A stretch of DNA of 64,000 nt from Tubiluchus corallicola (Eukaryota; Priapulida; Priapulimorpha; Priapulimorphida; Tubiluchidae), in contig JAQGDQ010000125.1 of assembly GCA_030141605.1 (NCBI GenBank), positions 1 to 64,000 of the forward strand, written 5' to 3'. Position numbers and translations under genes: made by a program. Shown here one piece after another: positions 58,158-64,000 of this stretch. The notes under the pieces were generated by a model, which was not told where the DNA came from, did no database searches, and saw only the letters and a list, made by a program, of their open reading frames with translations. Numbering within the stretch: position 1 is the stretch's first letter; the number at the start of each line of letters is the position of its first letter.

Positions 58158-60873
58158 GGGAGCTATTGACAATTTATATGCCAAACTTTTGGCTGCTGCC
58201 TACAAATACACCATTTAAACAGATTCTTTATAATGATAAAGATAGCAGATTAGCAGTGCATTGACTTCACAAAGATTTCTCTGAAGTGCGTGGCTGCGAG
58301 CTACTAAAAAAACAAAAATGTATGAAATTCGACATTCATAATGACATATGGCACTAGGAGTTACATGTAGCGTAATTTGCGGATTTTGTCCAAGTGTTGC
58401 GATCACTGATCTTTGAATTTCTCTCAACTAATGCAAATTGGAACTTTGTTCTCCTTAAAAATGATTTGTCATCATGAAACATAGTCAACAGACTGTTAGA
58501 TCACCACAGTTTTTAATTTGAGCCCCTTCATATTTTCTTGAGAATCGATCCCACCTATACAATGTACTGACACACCAAGCGCGCAAAGATAAGTACATCC
58601 ATTGTGCGCGTCAACTATGACTTTTGTACCTCAAAATTCTAGATGCAAACAGATACCAAAGGAATTTTTAGCATTAGGGCCTACTTTGAAGGTCAAAGAT
58701 CATTGACATGATCATTGACTGATCATGGTCAACATCTGATGACCCCAAACCCAATGTAGATATGAACCCGAAACTGACTTGCATAAGTCAGCAGATATAA
58801 AACAAAATGGGGCTAGGTAGGTAAACAAGACAGATGAACAAAATACATTCCTTTAACTCTTTTCGAAGACGGATCCCTTTCTACAATAAAATTTTAAGAA
58901 ATTTGTAGTAGTTTACGCATTGCTTCTTGAAAAACTTTTCAGAAAAATGAGCAAAGTCATTAACTAATTACAGTATGACTGCGATTGCCAGAGTTTACAA
59001 ACCATTGTGGTTTACTTTAACAATTATTACCCACTGTGGGTAATGAGCTGGAGAAAGAAAGGAAACATTGAAAAATTGTGGACTAGTCGGGATTTGAACC
59101 CGAGACCTGGGATTAGTGCTCCCATGGTGTCCCGAACAATTCTGAGAAAAGTGTTGATACCATAAATGTAAAAGGTGGTCGTTGCTTAGAACTTCAGAGG
59201 GCATGTATTCATAAAATTTCAGCTTTGTTTCCTGTAACCTATGTTTAGGTGATCAGGCTTGGAGGAAAATAATTACTCGAGTTGGACTATTGATTTTATG
59301 GCACCAATGATGTTTGCTTAAGTTACAATTTGAAGGATTATTATCTTCTGACCCGAAGTTTGTTTTTCTCCTGCTGCAGTTGACTACAGAATCCCCAAGT
59401 CGAGGTTTCTGTCATTTTTCGAAAATTTTTCTATCAAGAAATTGAAAGACCTGTTCAGTTTTTCCTGGAAAAAAGACCAATTCCTAGTTTTCAAACTAAA
59501 AGACAAATTTAAGTAAAATGCTTCGGATCAGCTTTAAACAAAAAAAGGATAGCACTTCTTGCCATCACAGCATCAAAAGTGTAGAACTGTTATTGAACAC
59601 CTGACCATACAAATGATTGCAGTCTAATTTTGAAAACTTACCATCCCTATAACTGCACTTATAACATCCATTTCACTGGCCTTGGCTAAAATGTGCGAAA
59701 ATGTGTTATGCCTCCTCTTATAAATGCTTACAGAAGCACTCCTGCAATCTCCCTACTTAAATGTGAAAAGTACTTATATCTGCGAAGTAAGATTTACTGA
59801 GGTTATCACCTTTTCAACACATCAGTTTCGCTATAGTTAGGTTGTTATAACATAGTAGCGTGATAATGCTTTATGAGTTATCACAAATTACAGTATAGGC
59901 ATATTCACAAGCAGGTAGGCCTATGCAACATAGACTAATAATTTTATATAAGATCTAATTTGTTTGTGTAGCACCACCAGTCCAGTGTAGTTAATTATGA
60001 ATTTTTGCAGCTTAATATGAAGATTTTACAACTGGAAATTATTGAAATTAATTTACATTTCAATACTAAGGTAATGCAAGAATTTTCAAAAAAAAGAATG
60101 ATATTTTATGTCGAGAGTGCCCCGGAGCAATAATTTAGCTATAATATTTATTATAAATTAAAATAAGACTTAGTTTAGATCAGTGGATCAAATTCAGAAA
60201 TATTTATTCCCATTATAGCACACTTGTATTTTGGCGGTTCTTGGCAGTTGAACATACATCACTTCCATCACACTAAATTTCCAATCTCAAAATAATGGAA
60301 AGTCTAATGTTATTCAGGCATTAATCAGCAAGAACCAGTTACTGCAAACTACGTAGATTGTTACAGTTTGAACGAGCTAAATTACTCAACGTGCAACAAT
60401 CAAAATGATAATGCAAGTAATAATTTCTTAAATTCTATTTTTCATAGCTGATAATTCTGGTGTTAATACTCATTAACTAGATGGCAAAGCGATGTCCTAG
60501 GCTTTAGCTAATTTAGGGAATAATTTAGGTAAGAATAGGGAGCCTCAATAAGCCCCAGAGCCGGGCGTGTGTAGATTTGAACCTGCGATCCCAGTTAATG
60601 CTAAAGTAATCATAGAAAGGCGAGTAATTATTTTATTGCAAGGTAACGCTCATATTAGAAAACAGTCAATTCAGGTCTGCTTATCACAGTAAATTGATGC
60701 CCACCTTCACAAATGTATCCCTGTCCTATTAGTCCCCATAACAAGTCTGTGCAATGATGACAGTATGTTGGCTTATGAAAAGTCTTTTTAGTGAAGAAAT
60801 GCCCATGGCCATGCTCATAATCCTGGAGCTCGACCTCTCCTGGATCAGTCACAAAATCCTGGTCGGCCGCCAT
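30908..60873 (-). CDS. DGKQ: Diacylglycerol kinase theta
   Basis: This lipid kinase phosphorylates diacylglycerol to phosphatidic acid, ending DAG signalling at membranes. Twenty common coding exons sum to 2718 nt (906 codons), followed by one of two terminal exons, giving 932 or 943 residues, the length expected for the theta type. Domain order is three C1 domains (about residues 25-215), Ras-associating region (about 287-440), catalytic DAGKc (about 565-700) and accessory DAGKa (about 720-890). Three C1 domains plus an RA domain define the theta class (DGK-1 in C. elegans). The start ATG at 60873-60871 (MAADQDF) is chosen because it begins just before the first C1 domain. The 24-residue lead-in is short compared with the Pro/Gly-rich vertebrate N-terminus. 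All junctions are AG/GT and frame-consistent. Confidence 0.96.
31315..31395 (-). CDS. DGKQ: DGKQ alternative terminal exon A
   Basis: After a good acceptor (gaacag), this open stretch encodes [16 protein letters not shown] and then a short tail ending GEKTA and TGA at 31317-31315 (26 residues). It joins exon 20 in phase 0. The basic ATML-K-K-KRR start is the same as in terminal exon B. No strong polyadenylation signal is visible before exon B. A possible donor (caa-gtaaag) lies about 60 nt after the stop, so exon A may be a stop-containing cassette or a true last exon. Confidence 0.82.
   Translation of the reverse strand, partial: ATMLKKSKIKRRNTEPTILPSGEKTA
33455..35308 (-). CDS. DGKQ: DGKQ accessory-domain (DAGKa) exons 17-20
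   Basis: Exons 35105-35308, 34396-34551, 33943-34108 and 33455-33553. They encode [51 protein letters not shown] and [19 protein letters not shown]. They continue with [12 protein letters not shown] and [10 protein letters not shown]. This is the standard order of the accessory half of DAG kinases. Exon 20 ends in phase 0 at LRSALK, ready to join either terminal exon. Confidence 0.95.
34724..34830. repeat. Degenerate telomere-like GGTTAG/GGATTAG tract
   Basis: Repeated aggattagg, aggttaa, aggattagt and ttagggttag units are spread over about 100 nt of the DGKQ intron 34552-35104. The array is too diverged to be a true interstitial telomere. Confidence 0.5.
35917..37450 (-). CDS. DGKQ: DGKQ catalytic (DAGKc) exons 14-16
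   Basis: Exons 37299-37450, 36766-36872 and 35917-36067. Exon 14 has [11 protein letters not shown] and [14 protein letters not shown]. Exon 15 has the nucleotide-binding motif [16 protein letters not shown], with Ser in place of the usual Thr of GGDGT. Exon 16 has [15 protein letters not shown] and GYTGGEDP. All landmark residues of an active DAG kinase are present, so activity is expected. Confidence 0.95.
37182..37256. repeat. GT/GC microsatellite enclosed by inverted arms
   Basis: The arm at 37182-37197 (acagtttttgccatat) is repeated inverted at 37241-37256, with about 43 nt of alternating GT/GC/CA sequence between. It lies in the DGKQ intron 36873-37298. Confidence 0.8.
37812..42191 (-). 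CDS. DGKQ: DGKQ Ras-associating and linker exons 8-13
   Basis: Exons in order: 42097-42191, 41477-41691, 40936-41078, 40728-40789, 40455-40605 and 37812-37969. The RA-type segment reads [19 protein letters not shown], later EAALRTFHI and [10 protein letters not shown] second ubiquitin-fold-like stretch follows ([19 protein letters not shown], then [14 protein letters not shown]). Exon 12 contains [17 protein letters not shown], a conserved theta-specific linker. Exon 13 leads to [10 protein letters not shown] just before the catalytic domain. Binding of small GTPases is a family expectation, not shown by the sequence. Confidence 0.92.
37970..40454 (-). other. DGKQ intron 12 with a 118-bp tandem duplication
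   Basis: Nothing coding is seen. A tandem duplication at about 40207-40425 has two copies with a period of 118 nt. Both carry TGCACTACAT, GATGTAG, ACAACTTCTCAAAGC and GACAAAACTAGGTAT. The rest is AT-rich, and minus-strand open frames near 39 kb show no family resemblance. Confidence 0.75.
42846..60873 (-). CDS. DGKQ: DGKQ C1-domain exons 1-7
   Basis: Exons in order: 60705-60873, 52956-53035, 45241-45343, 44870-44958, 44568-44699, 44010-44166 and 42846-42974. C1a is split between exons 1 and 2. It starts at His25, has Cys 38, 41, 55, 58, 66 and 74 with His63, and contains PTYCHHC and [10 protein letters not shown]. Exon 2 is short and isolated by introns of 7.6 kb on each side, but its Cys/His spacing (C-x4-H-x2-C-x7-C) fits exactly. 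C1b is in exons 3-4 ([12 protein letters not shown], then [15 protein letters not shown]). C1c is in exons 5-6 ([29 protein letters not shown]). Exon 7 encodes a polar Ser/Lys/Asp linker before the RA domain. Confidence 0.93.
45344..52955 (-). other. DGKQ intron 2 (7.6 kb)
   Basis: AT-rich intron between C1a and C1b exons. A palindromic AT-rich hairpin lies at 45479-45552 (TAACTAC, ATGTATC and TATATA in both arms). A short CTG/CAG run lies at 48069-48090. A G-rich patch (tggggggagggggaggaggg) is near 49631. No exon with family similarity was found. Confidence 0.65.
53867..53880. promoter_or_regulatory. X-box-like RFX binding site
   Basis: GTTTCCGTAGCAAC matches the palindromic RFX X-box pattern (GTNNCC, two bases, RGNAAC). 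It sits at the edge of a patch with several CpGs in otherwise AT-rich intron 1 of DGKQ, about 830 nt upstream of exon 2. A regulatory role is inference. Confidence 0.4.
54317..54588 (-). mobile_element. Short 5'-truncated LINE insertion with perfect 16-bp target duplication
   Basis: The 240-bp insert at 54333-54572 is flanked by identical AAAATTATGTTAAATT repeats at 54317-54332 and 54573-54588. On the minus strand it reads [19 protein letters not shown] and then [14 protein letters not shown] and NRNAWRRLF. This is a familiar LINE ORF2 C-terminus, followed by a GAA-rich tail. The open frame is uninterrupted up to the tail. The flanks make it a clean target-primed insertion in DGKQ intron 1. 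Confidence 0.92.
55010..55400. repeat. Diverged minisatellite, unit about 50-70 bp
   Basis: Roughly six degenerate units follow the order GAATTCACTGAGCC, ATTTATGTTTTAGTA, GTCACAAAGTCTTGGGTAAC, AAGGAGCAA. The GAGCC-like anchors fall near 55053, 55117, 55175, 55245, 55302 and 55353. Located in DGKQ intron 1. Confidence 0.85.
55826..55912. repeat. Two-copy tandem repeat with a period of about 40 bp
   Basis: Units starting CATTCAGAATTACGATTAAA and CATTCAGAATTATGATTTAA, at 55826 and 55865, are followed by a third partial CATTCAG at 55906. Confidence 0.75.
57690..58158 (+). mobile_element. LINE (CR1/L2-like) ORF2 3' end with (ATT)n tail
   Basis: Broken plus-strand frames give [29 protein letters not shown], then [16 protein letters not shown] and [15 protein letters not shown]. 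This is the canonical end of CR1/L2/Rex-type ORF2. The 3' UTR is short and ends in an (ATT)n run at about 58122-58157. A frameshift and stops near 57825-57860 show it is inactive. Located in DGKQ intron 1, opposite to the gene's direction. Confidence 0.88.
59080..59115 (-). repeat. tRNA-like T-arm / B-box remnant (possible SINE)
   Basis: On the minus strand the sequence GTCTCGGGTTCAAATCCCG forms a T-stem and loop (CGGG-TTCAAAT-CCCG) and matches a polymerase III B box. No matching acceptor stem or A box is found upstream, so this is not an intact tRNA gene. A similar minus-strand B box (AGGTTCAAATC) lies near 60575. Confidence 0.5.
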
Positions 60874-61180
60874 ATTGTTTCCCGTAGCTGAATCCAGCTT
60901 GTGGCTTGATGTACAATCAAAAATACACCGAATAGACACAGTAACTATGCCACGACAGCAGCTACACATCACACAACATGTGTGTGCATTCTGAATACAC
61001 CACACTTTTCATTATTACGAATTATCAAGACATTATTTTTCGAACAAACATATCACTAATTTCATACACACGTTATCTAAAATGCAACGCAACCGCAAAA
61101 TGATAACTATCGATGTTCAACTTCAACTTGAGGCTGCGAAGCCACTACGCTGCTGTGCCAAAAGTCGATTACGTTTCTTG

Positions 61181-61190
61181 CGCCATCTTT
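61181..61190 (-). promoter_or_regulatory. YY1-like core-promoter motif upstream of DGKQ
   Basis: AAAGATGGCG on the minus strand, about 310 nt before the start codon, matches the YY1 motif that in animals often lies just downstream of transcription starts. The region around 61.10-61.19 kb is also richer in CpG than its surroundings. It is the best candidate for the DGKQ start region. Confidence 0.4.
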
Positions 61191-64000
61191 AGGACATCTG
61201 ATTAATTGCTAATACATGTATTAAATATACAGACTAACGCAGTATGCAGTGAGTGTTATACATAATGCCTTTTACATTAATTTGCTTGCGAAAATTATTG
61301 CAAAGAATCGCACAAGCCAGTAAGGAAAAAATCACTGATTGTCGCCATGGCAAACACATAACATTAGCTATATGCTACTATACAACGTGTTTAAAGAAGC
61401 AGCAGCTCACAATTTCTAGCTCGTTGTTGTCATTAGATGGCAGTGGATATCTCACAAAAGGCAAACCGTTCCAACAAAACTATTAAATTTTTAGCACATT
61501 ATTCCTTCGAAACAGGCACATAGAGCTGCTGAGAATTCTAAAGAAAAAAGGGTCTTGGCTACTGACAGTTAATCTTGTGAACAGGTAAATAAAAATGAAG
61601 TAACGATCAAAATTTTATAGAAACTGTTATTTATTTGTTTGTATACTGCAATAAATACAACGTTTTTACAAAATAATAACTCTGAAAAACATTACACTTG
61701 AAGATAATTAAACAGAAATAGGTCTGAAATTAGCTCAGCGAAATCACTTTGAAACGCCTCAAACATTATTAATTTGTAACAGCAGATAAGTAAAACATTT
61801 CTGTGGAAGAGGTTGTTCTTTTAAAAGAACTTTAAATATACAACAAGTATTATTATGGCCACAAAGCAAAATCCACTGAGCCACAAAACTACCCCATGGA
61901 GCCCCAGTTCATTAAACGAAATGAAAGACAAAATGTTGCAATCTACAAATTATACTACTGACAAACAGTGCAATTTTATTCTAATACAATACAGTTTATG
62001 GATAAATGGAACAGCTCGTTGCTCGTGGTGTGTGTTTAGCAAACTTAGTAACCTAATATAAGTTAAGTATTGAGACTAGTCAATAACTTGATACGAGAAT
62101 GCATGTAAAAGTGCCTTTTGGGCAGTTTCATTTCTTACACACCCCTATGCAATAAAATGTGCTAGGCAGCCATATTCAGTAGTACAAAGGCACAACATAG
62201 AAAATCACATTTAAAAGGAATAAACTCAGACAGTTATTTGCTTGTACTGGCTGGACATTGGTATAAAGAGAACACGTGCGAAAAGCCCTCTGATGGGCCT
62301 ATTCCTCGTACAATTACAGCAAAGAAAATCCACTGCAAATAGAAAATTATCAATAGGTGCTTATTACAATATAAAGCAACCCGTAACACATCCAATCAGC
62401 CAATGTATTACTAAAACATTGGTCATGTACATTATTAAGTACTGAAAATACAAGTATGAACAAATTCATTTCCCTTTTATAATTAACCAGTATAATTGTT
62501 AATTATTATTATGTGATTATCCTACATAAACAACTTAATCAGTTATACAGCAAATATCATTACAATCAAGTTTATTTAGTAGAATGAGTTAGTTAAATAT
62601 AGTTGATTTACTTATGTTGAGTCCATTAATGGAAATATTACAGATGTAGTGCAATTACTGCACCCTTAGATATGACAGCAAATTAAACCAACATGCAGGA
62701 AAATGACAAACATAAATAAAACAAGAGGAAAATCTTTTTCAGCCTTCCACTGTTCATCAGGTTACACTTCTAAATTTGTACGACTGCTTTGTACTAATAC
62801 ACTACAGAAACAATTGTAGTTTTTTATCATTTCTGTATTCCACAAGCTTTCAACTCTCTCTGGCAGGGCCGCAGTGGTACAGCTACAACTTGTGACACCC
62901 ATAGTGACACTTGAGTTTACATTTGTAAAATCTAGCAATGTTGCACAGCACTTACAATAAATTGCGGAGACACAAAGAGATAAAATAATAAAGCAATACT
63001 GAAAAAAAAATTGTTTGTGATAAGTAAATTCTCCCTGCATACTTCAAAAGCTATGATAGGCCCACTCAAAAGCTTCTTGAACTCTCAACACAGGAAAAAG
63101 TGTGTCTGTAAATGTACTTCACAGTTAACTCAAAACATGTACTGCACAGAAATTTTGAAAACAAAGAAAAGAAAAACTATGTAAATCTTACAAACATATT
63201 AAATCACTAGTTATCAGATTTCTTTGTCACAAACGTTCAACGATATGTGCCATAAACAGTGTTTTCCTGGAAAATTATTTACGTTTTGGCATTTTGGTTT
63301 TTGTTAAGGAAAATTCAAAAAGACTTTGAACAACGTTTATATATTTGTTAAATTAATGTTCAGAAAATCACACGTCGGCATCGAACAGCTGATCCACAAA
63401 CTTGAATGATTTTTAAAATATCATAATATCTGCAACAATAGACATGCTAATTATGACAGACAAATGTCTATTGCCTACAGCAATAAATACGATCCATAAA
63501 GTAGACAGCGACACTTGACTACTGTGTATGCACTTAATAACCTTTCTACTGTTCCGACAGAATCAACTTTTTCAGTGCACTTGATCAAAGTGCTGCCCTC
63601 TAATAAGTGCCACTTAGGGTGAAGTCTACCCCCCCCCAGCCATACCACTACAGGGCCCACTTGATGTGGATGCAGTAGGATCCTAACATATCTCACATCA
63701 AATATAATCTGAGATGAGTCACCAAAGACGTGTTTTACTCATGTTCAGGTTACATACACCTCCCTTAATCAGAAATATAACTGGGGCAATTGATGCAAGA
63801 TGAAACTGCCAAGCATAGTTTTCCAGTGTTCACCTATCCATTAAATAATAACTAATGCCTAACTTTGGTTAACTTTATAACAAAACCTACAATATAAAAC
63901 TGTTCAGCTATTTTCCTTGAATAGAAATATTACATACTGCAACTGCTAAAACAAAGTACACCACAAATAGTTTAATTTTAGAAAAGTATTGCACACTACT
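61191..64000. other. Region right of DGKQ, no supported gene
   Basis: AT-rich sequence without recognisable coding exons. A minus-strand AATAAA near 61630 (TTTATT on the plus strand) could end the 3' UTR of a gene beyond the right edge, which is speculative. A C-tract and a short CpG-poor open frame near 63.5 kb show no similarity that I recognise. Confidence 0.4.

Larger units (their letters stand above)
53036..60704 (-). other. DGKQ intron 1 (7.7 kb)
   Basis: This long intron separates the two halves of C1a. It holds an X-box-like site and CpG-richer patch at 53.87-53.97 kb, a small LINE insertion at 54333-54572, two minisatellites at about 55.0-55.4 and 55.83-55.91 kb, a LINE 3' end at 57.7-58.15 kb, and tRNA-like B-box sequences near 59.09 and 60.58 kb. 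No additional exon is supported. Confidence 0.7.

Noticed and set aside
59080-59160. tRNA gene on the minus strand
   Set aside because: Only a T-arm-like segment is present; no acceptor-stem partner, D-arm or A box could be found at the right distance.
62762-63040. Minus-strand frame right of DGKQ as an exon of another gene
   Set aside because: No recognisable domain and no supported exon chain; it may be part of an unseen 3' UTR.

Overview
The window is nuclear DNA from an AT-rich, intron-rich animal genome. Three conserved animal genes are recognisable, each split into many small exons with GT-AG introns of a few hundred bases to several kilobases. The introns hold non-LTR retrotransposon (LINE) remnants, MITE-like inverted-repeat elements and microsatellites. 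The LINE fragments, a kinesin-3 of the KIF28/KLP-6 type and a theta-type diacylglycerol kinase suggest an invertebrate metazoan. I cannot name the phylum from sequence alone. The presence of an apparent U12-type intron argues against lineages that lost the minor spliceosome, such as Caenorhabditis.

Layout, left to right. (1) 1-5371, + strand: the 3' part of SARNP/CIP29, an mRNA-export factor. Its SAP-domain exon lies left of the window. Seven exons are present, and the C-terminal part carries serial RxxRFG motifs, mostly one per exon. (2) 5372-8179: intergenic, with an antisense LINE 3' end at about 7029-7560. (3) 8180-26807, + strand: a complete 24-exon KIF28/KLP-6 kinesin-3 gene that sums to 966 codons with an open frame throughout. 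Its first intron looks like an AT-AC U12-type intron. Its other introns hold an hAT-type MITE, a gggccc-ended MITE, a repeat pair and an antisense LINE. (4) 26808-30907: gene-free AT-rich sequence between two convergent genes. (5) 60873-30908, - strand: a complete theta-type diacylglycerol kinase gene (DGKQ) spanning 30 kb. It has 20 common coding exons (906 codons) followed by two homologous terminal exons that would give alternative C-termini of 26 or 37 residues. Its two long 5' introns hold LINE fragments, a minisatellite, tRNA-like promoter boxes and an X-box-like site. (6) 60874-64000: the likely DGKQ 5' UTR and promoter, then AT-rich sequence with no gene I can support.

The three genes are not an operon or a shared pathway. 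SARNP and KIF28 lie head-to-tail, and KIF28 and DGKQ converge tail-to-tail. SARNP acts in nuclear mRNP export, KIF28 is a microtubule motor, and DGKQ converts diacylglycerol to phosphatidic acid in signalling.

The most notable observations are the putative AT-AC intron in the kinesin motor domain, the duplicated 3'-terminal exons of DGKQ, the exon-modular RFG motifs of SARNP, a short LINE insertion with a perfect 16-bp target duplication, and an hAT MITE with an intact 8-bp target duplication. All exon coordinates were assembled by hand from splice-site consensus, frame continuity and family knowledge. No search or alignment was run.
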